Source: Hypsibius dujardini (Eukaryota > Tardigrada > Eutardigrada > Parachela > Hypsibiidae). Taken from it: 23,099 bases of DNA. The notes beneath the pieces are model-generated. The model saw nothing but the letters and a program-made list of their open reading frames with translations, was not told where the DNA came from and searched no databases. Where the stretch lies: positions 1 through 23,099 of the forward strand of contig LRSR01003802.1 of assembly GCA_001579985.1 (NCBI GenBank), given 5' to 3'. This document shows positions 1 to 9,312 of the stretch, one piece after another; positions within the stretch are counted from its first letter, which is position 1, and every line of letters starts with the position of its first letter. The translations under genes were made by a program, and so were the position numbers.

Positions 1-599
1 TAGTAAAGTTTTAACTATAGAAATGAAGGTAAATGGCACATACATCAGAATAGGGTTAATAGAGTGGACAGAGTTACAAACTAGTATGATACTCGTGAGT
101 TAAAGAACTATCATGATTGGATATGGAGACTTGTTGGGCGTGTCCAACAACTTACACACCTACTTGATGCGCCTCAGACTTTTGACTGTAATCGCAGCCA
201 GTTCAGACTTCAGCTGGTCGCTAGATAACAGAAAGGCGCTGGTCGAATAAATAAGCGAGGAAATCAGTGTTGAACTCCAGAAGCGCAGGAGCCAGACGCT
301 TTCGGACGGATGAGTCATTGTAAAATTGTAAAATTGTTGAGGTTGGGTAATGAGAGATAAGAGCCCTTCGTCAACCTCATCAACTTTACGGTCATGACAA
401 ATGGCCACACCAACATCTAATCAAGACTGCTAATTAAAACAGTTGACATTAAAAGCGGGGGGGGGGAGTATTTGTCACTTCTTCTTCCAGTGCTACTGAT
501 GGGTTTTGTGAATAATCATTCAGGTATAAAAGTGGAAGCCAACTGAATATACATGTCATTTTAAGTTTTAACTTAAATAACTGTTCTCTTCTATGGTGG
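1..599. other. intergenic stretch, no gene recognised
   Basis: No convincing coding exon was found. A minus-strand open frame of 82 codons (160-408) exists but has no recognisable domain. A G homopolymer of about ten bases lies near 458-467. The sequence is otherwise unremarkable up to the interspersed repeat that begins near 600. Confidence 0.5.
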
Positions 600-890
600 G
601 ATTTTTTTATCGGGATCTAAGTGTGGTATTGGTGAATTGATCTCGTGTCAGCTTAATCAACAGGTCGATTCAACTGCGTTTTTTCATTTCCAAGTTTGAA
701 ATCACCTCAAGGAGACAGCGTGATGCTGATTCAGAAATCCCACCGGAAGCTGGTAGACGACCCGGCCCCCAGGACTTGGTCACTGTCCTAGCGGCATCTC
801 CGACCAAGGCACCGCTATGCAGCCATTTCGCAACGTAAGAACAAGGAGGAGTACGGTATGATAACGAGTAGATACTCATAAACAGAAATG
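600..890. repeat. interspersed repeat, copy 1 (partner at 9313-9600)
   Basis: This roughly 290-bp segment recurs at about 9313-9600 in the same orientation. The core at 752-841 is nearly identical between copies, with about four mismatches over some 75 bases and shared blocks such as ACGACCCGGCCCCCAGGACT and CAGCCATTTCGCAACGTAAG. Flanks are roughly 80 percent alike. Both copies run into a CAGG/CAGA tetranucleotide array on the right, like the microsatellite tail of a non-LTR or SINE-like element. On the minus strand both encode a similar peptide, but the few core differences are half non-synonymous, so protein constraint is not evident. No terminal inverted repeat was seen. The class is unknown. 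Confidence 0.7.
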
Positions 891-1074
891 CTGGCAGGTA
901 AGCAGGCAGGCAGACAGACAGGGAGACAGGCAGGCAAACATGCAGAAAAACCGAAAATCGGACAGACAGGCAAGCAGACAGACAAGCAGGCAGGCAGGCA
1001 GACAAATAACCAAACAGACATACAAACACACACACACAAACAGATAAACAGCTTAGCAGGCAGGCAAACAGATA

Positions 1075-1105
<31 letters not shown>

Positions 1106-1133
1106 TGAAAGACAAACGGACAGATAGACAGAC
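888..1133. repeat. CAGG/CAGA tetranucleotide microsatellite
   Basis: Imperfect array of CAGG, CAGA, CAAG and CAAA units with a short CA run near 1027-1038. It directly abuts the right end of the interspersed repeat. The Lys/Gln/Arg-rich and Cys/Leu/Pro-rich open frames that cross it come from the tetranucleotide composition and are not genes. Confidence 0.9.
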
Positions 1134-1160
1134 AGGATAGATGAGCCTTGATCCCGAAGC

Positions 1161-1277
1161 TTGATTGCTTGATTTTAATACATGCCATTTTGTAGGATTG
1201 ATCGCTTGAGTGATCACTTGATTGTTTGACACGCGGCTTAATTGCTTGATTTTGATACATGGCATTTTATAGAAGGA
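1161..1277. repeat. diverged tandem duplication, about 77-bp offset
   Basis: A block starting TTGATTGCTTGATTTTAATA at 1161 recurs at about 1238 as TTAATTGCTTGATTTTGATA, each followed by CATGSCATTTTRTAG and GGA. The surrounding 1140-1400 is full of TTGAT/GATTG motifs, so this is probably an old slippage-derived minisatellite. Confidence 0.6.
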
Positions 1278-1986
1278 CTTACGGATTAATTGGACTGTTT
1301 ATTGTTTGCATATTTTGATTTAAAGTTTCCGTGATTGATCGGCCAGTTGCTTTGCTTGATTGATGGATCGACTTGCTTAATTGCTGATCAACTAGTCGGC
1401 ATTTAAATAATATATTTTGGTTTGGTTCTTTAATGAACTGATTGGTTTAAACCAATCTTCTTCATTTGAAATATTATTTTTTGCGTGTTTTTTTTTGTTC
1501 AGCATATGACAAGAAATTATTCTAAGCGTTATTAAACTTGTAAATAAATAAAAAATTGTTTACAATAAATTACAATTGACCTAATCTATTCGTCATTATT
1601 TTAAAAAAAAAATTTTACCGCAACATAAATTATACTCTGGGTTACTGAATTACGAAGTAAGAACCGCTTTTGATTTTTAGTTAAACGTACTTTTAATTCA
1701 ACTCGGTTCATTCATGTTCGACAAGTTATTTTTAAATCGATTTCTTTATTAAACAAGTTGAATTTTTTGTAAGCTTTAATTTGTTAATTCGATTTATTTT
1801 ATTTTAAATTTAATATAAGCTTTAATTAATTAAATTAGTTAAATTAAGTTTGAATTTGAAGGAAAGCTTCAATTTATAAACGTGACGCTTAGATAATTCT
1901 TCGATTTGATTTTGTGATTTATTTTACAATTACCATTTATGATTTGAAAGACGGAAGTCAATAAAAAAATTTTGTGGGGTCTTTTG
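1278..1986. other. AT-rich spacer, nothing recognised
   Basis: Very AT-rich sequence with short A and T runs (1604-1614, 1795-1870) and no sustained coding frame. No upstream AP-1 gamma exon could be recognised here, although the adaptin relic starts immediately to the right. Confidence 0.5.
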
Positions 1987-2334
1987 CAGCTGGAATGCTT
2001 GAAATTGGTCGCATTCACCGGTCTACTGACAAGCGGATCGGTTGCCTCGATGCAATGCTGCTGCTGGACGAGGATCATGAAGTCCATAAACTGCGTGAAA
2101 AAGTACGCGTGCCTCTTTTACCTTCTGCTTCTTTACTTGGAGAAATCGGAGGATGTTATAAGCGATTTCCCTTTTTCCAGTGATCTTAACAACCCTAATC
2201 ATACATGGCCGGGTTGGCTCTGTCCACACTGGGCGAGATCTCGTCGCCGGTGATGTGTCGTGACTTGGCCGGCGACGTGGAACGGCTGCTCAAATCCAAC
2301 AACAGCTACCTGCAGAAAAAGGTACCAATCATTT

Positions 2335-2340
2335 CTCTGC

Positions 2341-2415
<75 letters not shown>

Positions 2416-2433
2416 CCTGTCTGTCTGTCTATC
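2335..2433. repeat. CTGT/CTAT microsatellite inside adaptin intron B-C
   Basis: Array of CTGT and CTAT units directly after the donor-side sequence of block B. It sits where exons encoding roughly 100-120 adaptin residues should be. Confidence 0.9.
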
Positions 2434-2742
2434 CTAGCGACTCCGTTTAAGCTAAAGATGACTGGGCTTTGTTCTGTTGGCTAATGATCAAATAAACAAC
2501 GTTTTGGCCACGGTAAGAAATATGTTTGCATACTACATTACGTGGTAGGCAGATTTCTTATTTCTGATATTTTCAGGGTGCCACAAATATGGATGGCACA
2601 TGAAACGTCGGCAACGCCATTCTATACGAATCCGTCCTGGCGATTATGAATGTTAAGTCGGAGAGTGGATTGAGGGTGCTCGCTGTCAATATTCTTGGAA
2701 GATTTTTCATGAACTCAGACAAAAATATCAGGTGAATCTACT

Positions 2743-2977
2743 TTTCTGTCTGTCGGTCTATCTGCCTGTCTGTCTGTTTGCCTGCCTGTTTGCCTGCCTA
2801 TCTATCTGATTTTCCGTCTGTCTGTCTGTTTGTCTGTCTCTCTGTCTCTCTGTCTCTCTGTCTCTCTGTCTCTCTGTCTCTCTGTCTCTCTGTCTCTCTG
2901 TCTGTCTGTTTGTCTGTCTGTGTGCCTGTATGTCTGTCTGTTTGTCTGTCTGTATGTCTGTATGTCTATCTGTTTCT
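2743..2977. repeat. CTGT/CTCT/CTGC microsatellite inside adaptin intron C-D
   Basis: About 235 bp of CTGT, CTGC and CTCT units filling nearly the whole intron between blocks C and D. Its unit type matches the array in the preceding intron. Open frames across it encode only Cys/Leu/Ser/Val repeats and are not genes. Confidence 0.9.
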
Positions 2978-3173
2978 AGGACGATTGCTTGTGAGTGTTT
3001 CTTTTTCAGATTGGTAATTATGTGTCGGATTACGTTGTGGCCAAATTGATCCAGCTAAATGGCGAGTCTAATGACCAGCAGGTCTACGCTGTCCGCGAAC
3101 TGTACCGCTGTCTGCGAGACGCCGACCTGGACACGAAGTCACCGCTAGTGCAAGTGGCTTGGTGGAGTAAATC

Positions 3174-3224
3174 TCCATATTCACCGACACTCCAGCAACT
3201 TGCTGGAGTGTCAGCGAATATGGA
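3174..3224. repeat. near-perfect 51-bp palindrome
   Basis: Two 25-base arms (3174-3198 and 3200-3224) match at 23 of 25 positions around a single central base. The left arm starts TCCATATTCA and ends CTCCAGCAA. It lies 15 bases after the last recognisable adaptin codon, so the homology break and the hairpin coincide. It could be a small foldback insertion or the scar of a deletion. Confidence 0.85.
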
Positions 3225-3279
3225 AACTTGCTCGTGTCACCATCAGCGACAACCGACGACGAGAGAGAACCACTGGGCT

Positions 3280-3540
3280 TAAGCGAGCGTGAAATTGTTT
3301 GGATTTTGACGACATTCCGCATTCGACCATTTAGAAAAGTTCAGCGACCACATCCCGGTTGCCGTCTTTGAGTCATGTCTGGATATGGGGGACCGCAACG
3401 AAAAACCCAACGGACATCCTGGAATCCTGCCCCAGATACCGGTCTTGGATGGGTACACGTCCTTTACGAAAAAACGTGAGCCGGGTCCAAATTTACGCAA
3501 CTGATCTTTTGTCGATTTTTTATGCAACCCACGCTCAAGT
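3280..3540 (-). mobile_element. possible Ty3/gypsy-like integrase C-terminal relic
   Basis: Read on the minus strand, the segment contains KFGPGSRFFVKD, a proline/serine stretch, KTGIWGRIPG and a glycine/phenylalanine block. This follows the order of the integrase tail of Ty3-type retroelements (basic residues, G-D-x-V-x-V-K, a W-x-x-G-x-I element and the GPY/F-like module). Frame changes are needed to follow the similarity and no other pol domain or LTR is seen. Only a short decayed tail is supported. A chance resemblance is possible. Confidence 0.35.
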
Positions 3541-3825
3541 TTTGTGCAGAGAGTGTTGTCTGTCATTCCTCTGTGTTTAGTGTTGTTGTTGTGTTGTTGT
3601 TCTTTTTTCTGTTCCCGTAGATTATTTTGTCGTCAGTAATAAATAATATAAATCACACTTTTTATTACTCGAATTCTTTGCTGTTTGCTGGTATACATGT
3701 CGTGAACATTTTTTAGCTTTTAAATTGTATACACTAAATTATGCGCATATTCGTATAGTAAGCACATTACAGTATGAGCATCTTATTTATATATATATGC
3801 GGTACTTAGTTATAAGCATACACAT
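3541..3825. other. AT-rich spacer between retroelement relics
   Basis: Contains a GTT/GTTGTT-rich run (3582-3602) and AT-rich sequence, with a short TATATA run at 3788-3798 just before the LINE fragment. No coding signal was seen. Confidence 0.4.
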
Positions 3826-4600
3826 TATGTGGTGCTGGACGAGAAGAAGAGCAAAGTAATGCTGGTTGCATCGCAGAAAAGCCGCACCAAAGCCAACGAT
3901 GCCAATGGAGTGAACAGAGTCATTCTCAACAGATGCCGCCTTGAGAAAGTGAATGACATCATCTACCTGTGCGTTGTTGTTGACCACCATTTCACCTTGG
4001 CGGCCCACATTGCTAAAGTAGAGGAGAAGATGGCGACTGTAATAGCCATGATCAATCGAGCCATGAACGGTTTGTCGATGACGCAACGCGTGTCCGTCTA
4101 TTACGCATTTGTCGGTTCCCATTACCGATACTGTTCTACCGTCTGGACCACCGCCACACAACAGGACCGAGAACGCATCCAATGCGCCCAACGAGAAGCC
4201 ATCCGTGCCTTCACCAACTACAGAAGGTATAAGAGGCACGTCACTTCCGAGCTCTTTTCAGAACTTAACATCATGCCGGCCACTGAGACATGGCGTCAGT
4301 CAGAAGAAATCTGGCTGTAAAAAACTGCTAATCCATCGTTCGTTAAGCTCCCCGTCTATATAAAAAAGCTCGTCACCGTCAAGGAAACAAGTCATTCCAT
4401 AACACCCACCACGGTGGAAGAGTTGAATCCACCGCGAATACCAAAATTGGAAATGGAACGATCGCTGAACGCTTCCGCACAATATTTAATAAGCTCTCCC
4501 GATCTTTGTGGAAAATTTAGTCTCTTCGATTGTTTAAAACTAAACAGAAAAAATTTAATCTGACCAGTCTGGACCGTCTCTCAGATGTCCGCCGCTGTTT
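3826..4600 (+). mobile_element. 5'-truncated LINE (non-LTR) reverse transcriptase, 3' part, inactivated
   Basis: An open frame from about 3826 to 4320 encodes the end of a non-LTR reverse transcriptase. It has the LDEKKSKVMLV element, the YLCVVVDHHFTL.AHI block corresponding to YLGV.ID..L.F..HI, then YYAFVGSHYRYCSTVW and RIQCAQREAIRAFTNY, the conserved thumb-side motifs of Jockey/CR1-like elements. A TAA at 4318-4320 interrupts it. The same frame reopens to about 4560, and another frame gives FNKLSRSLW and LRLFKTKQKKFNL near 4490-4550, which better resembles the usual C-terminus, so a frameshift is likely. The polymerase active-site region is absent. A dead copy; clade assignment is uncertain. 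Confidence 0.85.
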
Positions 4601-5057
4601 GACGTCGTCGTTGTTTTGTTGATCACGCTTTTGTGCCGCGGAGGGGGGAACAACCAGTCGGGAAGCTCTCTCGCGAAGTTGGCCGCCCGATTACCATTGA
4701 ACAAAACATTATATGTATTTAGTTATTAACAATTAAGGTTAGGTACGTTTATATTTATAAAAATGAACAAAAGCGAAGCGCAAGCGCATTGCCGATTAGA
4801 ATGATTGTGACATGCAGATCTATGACGTACATCTGTACGCTGTACATGCACATGCAAAGTATATGCAGAAAGTAAGTAGTCACATTTATTATCTAATATT
4901 TTACGAATAATGCAAAAAGCAGGGCGAAGATTGATCGTCGATACCAGAACCACCAATATGGAAGTTGTTTCATGCACTCATTACGGTTAGTCTCTCCGTG
5001 TCCCTCATCCGCCAGTGGAAAGAAGATTAATTTCTACGCCGAAGACGGGAAATCACT
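4601..5057. other. spacer, no gene recognised
   Basis: May hold the 3' untranslated end of the LINE fragment up to about 4700. Nothing else was recognised before the nested MITEs. Confidence 0.4.
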
Positions 5058-5231
5058 GTACAGTGTAGGGATGGCATCAAATGAAGAAAAGTTACACTTT
5101 TGATTTGATTTTGAAAGTCATTTTATCATTGATTTCTTCTCACTCCTTGCCATGAAAATTTGATTTGATTTGATTTGATTTGAATTTGACATTTGACATT
5201 TGACATTTTTGATACCATCCCTAGTACAGTG
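5058..5231. mobile_element. hAT-type MITE with perfect 8-bp target-site duplication
   Basis: GTACAGTG occurs at 5058-5065 and again at 5224-5231, flanking a 158-bp element (5066-5223). The element starts TAGGGATGGCATCAAA and ends with the reverse complement TTTGATACCATCCCTA, 15 of 16 matching. An 8-bp duplication and TAGGG-type termini are hallmarks of the hAT superfamily. The interior is AT-rich, with TTTGA pentamers (about 5160-5187) and three TTTGACA-like units, and has no coding capacity. It is inserted into the left tip of the next element. Confidence 0.88.
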
Positions 5232-5398
5232 AGCGAGGGAATTTAATCTAACGGAGGGTCCCGGAAATGGACAAAAGGGACGGGGCAGGGGTGGAGCTCC
5301 GCTGGTTGATTGGTTGATTGTTCAAGTATTACCACTGCCCCGCCCCTTTTGTCCCTTTTCGGGACCCTTCATTAGATTAAATTCTGTCGCTTACTGTA
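5225..5398. mobile_element. foldback MITE with 65-bp arms and TA flanks
   Basis: The left arm (5227-5294) begins CAGTGAGCGAGGGAATTTAA. The right arm (5332-5396) is its inverted copy, ending AATTCTGTCGCTTACTG. The arms share long blocks (GGGTCCCG, GACAAAAGG, CGGGGCAG) at close to 90 percent identity. Both ends are bordered by TA (5225-5226 and 5397-5398), consistent with the TA duplication of Tc1/mariner-like insertions. The loop of about 37 bp holds a GGTTGATT dimer. Its left boundary is shared with the hAT MITE duplication, so it is the older insertion. Confidence 0.85.
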
Positions 5399-5931
5399 GA
5401 ATGATGTATGCGTGTTATTCGGTGTTCTTCGCGACCATGTTGCTACCATGTCGCGAGGTTAGTTTAGAGCGGAAACTAGCGGACACGGTCGGCAGGAAAT
5501 TTGTAGAATCGTTTGGGAAGGTTGGATCGAGTTGTAGGGCGCATATAAAACTGTAACGTCTAGGCAATATCTCCAGGAGAGTTTCCCTGGGCTGATCGGT
5601 CAGATTGAGGCCAGGTTTCACCGTTCCGTAAAGATATTCTGAAAGAAACGAGGGGAGAACTCCAATGAAGAAAAAAGAAGAGCACGAATTAGTTTGTTTG
5701 ATTAACTGAACTAAACTTTAATCGACTAAAACAAACTAAAAATTAATTTACGGATACATTACGGATAAGGAGGGATGAAACTAAAATTAGTCTACTAACT
5801 TGTTAAACAATAAAATAATTAAACATCAATTGATTTAAACGAAAAAAAACACTAACTAATTAGTTCCTCTTTTCGTTTAGTTTTTTAGTTTAGATTCCTT
5901 TTGTCATCCTTAAGAAGCTCATTATATTTCA
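5399..5931. other. spacer and likely intron sequence of the MAGI-like gene
   Basis: Short open frames at 5314-5556 (plus) and 5415-5621 (minus) lack recognisable motifs. 5690-5900 is AT-rich with weak inverted similarity between AACTAAA/TTTAGTT motifs, possibly an old MITE but not delimited. No second MAGI exon (for example a YYGTPKPP-like stretch) was found on the minus strand. Confidence 0.4.
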
Positions 5932-5957
5932 TTAATTCAGTATAAAATGTTGCTTAC

Positions 5958-6579
5958 GTTGATCACCGTGATTCCCCCCAGACTCAATGATCAAACCGTT
6001 TTTCTCATGCCGCTGAAACTGCTCCTCCGACAGGAAGATATACTCCTTCCCCCTCACTTCACCGGCACGAATCGGTCTCGTCGTACACGCCAAGGTAAAC
6101 CGGTACAAATTCTCACGAACCGAGCGTTGGAGTTGGGCCGCCGCGGTTGAGGCAGGGTGAGTGCCCTTCAAAAGCTCCCTCAGCTTCACCGTCGGCAGGC
6201 CAGCACTGCTCGTCACACAAATGGTCAGAACGGGGCTGGTTGGAGTGGCGACCTCCGCGAACAGCCAGTCCAGCTGCTCGGAACAGAATCCGGAGACGTT
6301 TTTGCCGTTGACGGAGAGAATTACATCTCCCCTGTGAAGAATCGGCGACTTTTCGGACGGACAACTGACAAACCAAAATCCAGCCAGACATCCGAGCCAC
6401 TCGGCCTCATGACTGACGTCAGGGTAGCGAATGTCCAGTGTCTTGATCCGAGTCACCCGGAAAAGCTCCCCATACTCCGCACCTCCGCTCCACTCGAAGC
6501 CGAGGTCGAAATTCGACTTGGCTCCCACTCGCACTGACCGGACCGGATAATCCGCTCGACCCTGCTGGCTTTTCGACAT
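5958..6579 (-). CDS. MAGI-family scaffold, first coding exon (PDZ0 plus start of guanylate-kinase-like domain)
   Basis: The 207 codons on this exon match the N-terminus of membrane-associated guanylate kinase inverted (MAGI) scaffolds, which organise cell junction and synaptic complexes. Seen: Met-Ser-Lys start as in MAGI; PDZ0 at residues 17-125 with carboxylate-loop-like FDLGF, SGGAEYGELF and RGDVILSVNGKNVSG; then LQRSVRENLYR (150-160), CTTRPIRAGEV (165-175) and EYIFLSEEQFQR (179-190), the truncated GuK domain typical of MAGI, which lacks the nucleotide P-loop. An in-frame TGA about 39 nt upstream supports the ATG at 6579. The frame continues only eight codons past a GTAAGC donor (intron starts at 5957), within the GuK, so the exon should end at 5958 in phase 1. 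Remaining GuK, WW and PDZ domains are not in this window: either a long first intron or a truncated copy. It reads intact. Confidence 0.82.
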
Positions 6580-7591
6580 GGATGTGTGAGGATAGAGGGA
6601 AAAGAGGGTTGGTCAGTTCTGTTTTCTCAAATTGATAAAATAAGGTAAACTTGACACGTTGACCGACGAGTCTTGACGTGAGTCTTTCTACTGGTTGTGA
6701 TGACTGCAGCGACAGGGACGGTCTGTCAGTCTGTCAGCGTCCGTTTCTGTTTCTTCTTCGCTGCTGTGGCTCCTGATTTTGTGAAAGATGTGAAAGATAA
6801 AGAGACCTGCAAACATGTTGCACAGGGTGTGCACTGCACTTTGGACTGGCGCTTTGTTGAAGGCGGGGGGGGGGGAAGGGTAGCCAAATGTTTCCGACAC
6901 GACAACGCCGCTCGATACAGTTGCGGCCCATTCGCTGCGGCCTTTGATCTAAAACTGCAACTCTCCAACGCGTAGGAATCTTGCGTAAATAAAAGTTCCA
7001 CGGGAAAGAGTGAAGAAAAAAGGTACATCTCGGAGTCGGAAATTTTGAGCCGCCAATGCAATTATTTCAAAATTAATTCTACCCAGTGGGCACTTGATTT
7101 GGGCACAACATTGGATCCTTGAATATTATTGTTCAGAAAGAGACGAAAATACTTCCCGAAATTCTCCATCAAGGGGCAGGGGGGCATATACCCCCCCCCC
7201 CCGAGGTCTACGGGCCGAACTGTGCGGCATGAAATCATCCAGAGTGTTTTAACTTTGCTTGATTGAATGATCTGAGACTTGATTGATTGATTAATTGATT
7301 GATTGATTGGTTGATTGTTGTTCTGAACAGAGTGTCGGCATTTGTTCTAGCCACTGTCCACACCAATCTACTCTCTGAATCTTTTGCGGAATACAGCAAC
7401 CGGATGTAGGGGAAGTATCTCTTGTCTCACTTAGCAGCGAAACTTTTTTTTTGTCTGCATAGAAGTTCATTTAAAACAACTTTATATGCGGCTGCAATAG
7501 TATTGAGAAGTGTGCCTTCCTTCTTCTCAGATCTCCTCCATGCAGGTCTGTGAAACTCAGATTTACCGCTTATAAGGCCATGATCTAACTC
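6580..7591. other. 5' flank of the MAGI-like exon and spacer
   Basis: Likely holds the 5' UTR and promoter of the minus-strand MAGI-like exon, though no clear TATA box was seen. G/C homopolymers occur at 6866-6876 and 7188-7202. A GATT-rich run lies at 7279-7317. Open frames at 6697-6975 (plus) and 6726-7061 (minus) overlap each other, show no domain, and are not called. Confidence 0.4.
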
Positions 7592-7803
7592 CACACATGG
7601 CCACAATTTTGGGTGGCAGAGTTCGAGCCATCAGGGTGGTCTGAGTTTGAGCCATCAGGGTGGTCTGAGTTTGAGCCATTCTATTGAGTAAAGGCGGCAT
7701 GGTCAGTGGTCAAGAGCAATTGCGCCCAGTGACTTAATTCGGCTCGAACTCGGACCACCCTTTTTGGCTTAAAGTCCGCCACCCAAAATTGTGGCCATGT
7801 GTG
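7592..7803. mobile_element. 212-bp inverted-repeat MITE-like element
   Basis: The terminal 26 bases are perfect inverted repeats: it starts CACACATGGCCACAATTTTG and ends with the exact reverse complement CAAAATTGTGGCCATGTGTG. The arms continue inward at roughly 75 percent through a GGGTGGTCYGAGTTYGAGCC block. The left arm carries a 24-bp tandem duplication (GAGCCATCAGGGTGG starts at 7625 and 7649, with GAGCCAT again at 7673). No clear target-site duplication is visible, so the superfamily is open. No coding capacity. Confidence 0.8.
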
Positions 7804-9312
7804 AATAGATGTTGAGTGATTCGAAAAGCAGTCGCTTGGTGCAGAGTAATTGAGTGCCAAGACTTTTGTAGGGCCCCTTGTGGTAGGTAGTTCAGTATGC
7901 TTCCATTGAAGAGCAAGTTGAGATATAAAGTTACCTAAAGGTGTGCCTTGGATGGTTGAATAATGAAGCTAATGAACCTCTTGTATTCACAAAAATTAAA
8001 ATATAACTGAAATTGAAATAAATAAAAGTTCACGAAACATCTGAGGGTACGAAAAAGTACCACTATGGTAGGGCATGTGGGCGTGTGGTCAAACACATGA
8101 CCGTAGCCAACGAATCGGCGAACCTTGCCGCACTGGCCGAATGACAGCGGCGAAGCGAGTTCGCGATCAAGACAAAACTCCAAACAGTGAGTGTGTCCCG
8201 AAAACTCATTATTATCTCTGCGGAAATCGGTTCTGCCTGCCGATTCGTGCCTTTCCACTTACGTAAAGTTGGACTGTGAGGACGCTTAGGTCGCAAATTG
8301 CGGACTGAAAATTATTTCGCCCTTTTTTTGCCATTTTTCGTCCAACTTAAGTCTCTTGTTCCCTTCGTCAGATTACTACATTTGAACTGGTATGTAGCGC
8401 ATATACCAGTATACATACCAGTATATATATATATGAAATTTGATGGACAAGATTAACCTTTTACTGCCTCAGCCTCGCCCGTCCTATTTAGTTTGTCTCC
8501 CTTACTGCCTACCCTTGTTTCTGTCTTCGGTGTGTCAGCAATGGAGGATTTGACGATTTAAGGAAATTTACGATTTCATTTTAAATTCTTTTCCAACTAG
8601 CAAAATGTGGAGTCAGACGGCCACGGAAGAGAAGCTTCGGCGTCAGTCGTGGATGAATGGCTGCCGGTAAGATGTGCGTTTTCGCAATCACAACCACAAG
8701 AAACTCTTTTCCTGCAAAAACACACTTTTATCTATCATGATTTTAGAGAATAGTAATGCCTGCCGGAGGGGGGGGGGCGGGGGGAGAGGGATGAGGCTTA
8801 CTCAGTTCAACGGGAAATGTTCAAGGAAGATCCTTCTTATTATGCGCTCAAACTCTTGAATGATTGATTAATGTAGGACTAGCAATTGATGCTATCGATG
8901 GAAACACCGAGGAGCTCAATCAATTGTTTTGAGAAAATAGAATTGATGCCTTAAGTTGAGGTATTTCTTACTAGTACTGAGAACGAACAGATTTTATCGT
9001 TTATTGAGAGCCAGTCCCTAAAGCTTTCAGACGTTCATCTTCGGCAACGCGTTGCGCTACTGCGCCCTGGACTACACTGGCCAATCATATGCGAGCACTC
9101 AATGTGAAAACCCCACTGCTATGACAGGCAGACAGAGAGATACACACACACACACACACACACCGACAGACGGACGTTCTCGCTTTCCAACCACAGCAGT
9201 GCAACTTAGAGGACCTCGTCGCTTCGCTCCTCAGTCTGATAACAAAATTTATCTCACAAACGACAGGGTCCCCAGTAAGCATTATTTCTTTAAGTCATAT
9301 TGGGAGAATAGG
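7804..9312. other. mostly non-coding; two weak exon candidates
   Basis: 8381-8432 is rich in CCAGTATA and ATATAT. A G-rich run lies at 8766-8785 and a CA repeat at 9142-9163. Two exon-like pieces are bounded by splice signals. 8602-8668 follows TTCCAACTAG and precedes GTAAGATG. 9031-9103 follows AGCTTTCAG, precedes GTGAAAA, and reads TFIFGNALRYCALDYTG in one frame. They could be upstream exons of the plus-strand gene at 9676, but phase and homology are unresolved. Confidence 0.3.

Larger units (their letters stand above)
1987..3159 (+). pseudogene. AP1G1: AP-1 complex gamma-adaptin, intron-containing degenerate copy
   Basis: Four exon-like blocks match the N-terminal adaptin solenoid of AP-1 gamma, a subunit of the trans-Golgi/endosome clathrin adaptor. 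Block A (1987-2102) has QLECLKLVA, then in another frame TDKRIGCLDAMLLLDE, as in gamma-adaptin. Block B (2181-2321) has DLNN, then in another frame [22 protein letters not shown] and NSYLQKK. Block C (2577-2731) has ATNMDGT, stop, [31 protein letters not shown] and DKNIR. Block D (3010-3159) has GNYVSDYVVAKLIQL to SPLVQVA. Splice sites survive: acceptors ending AG at 1989, 2180, 2576 and 3009; donors GTACCA at 2322 and GTGAAT at 2732. Decay signs are frameshifts at about 2010-2025 and about 2200, a TGA at 2601-2603, roughly 100-120 residues missing between B and C and about 100 between C and D, and no AAWCIGEY continuation after 3159. Retained introns indicate a duplicated, not retro-copied, gene. 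Assembly error is the main alternative. Confidence 0.85.

Noticed and set aside
670-1260. Minus-strand frames of up to 196 codons rich in Cys, Leu, Pro and Ser
   Set aside because: They are translations of the CAGG/CAGA array and the interspersed repeat; no domain or start context.
2778-3017. Plus-strand Cys/Leu/Ser/Val-rich frame
   Set aside because: Pure translation of the CTGT/CTCT array in the adaptin intron.
6697-7061. Opposing frames of 92 and 111 codons
   Set aside because: They overlap each other across a G homopolymer, carry no motifs, and lie in the presumed 5' flank of the MAGI-like exon.
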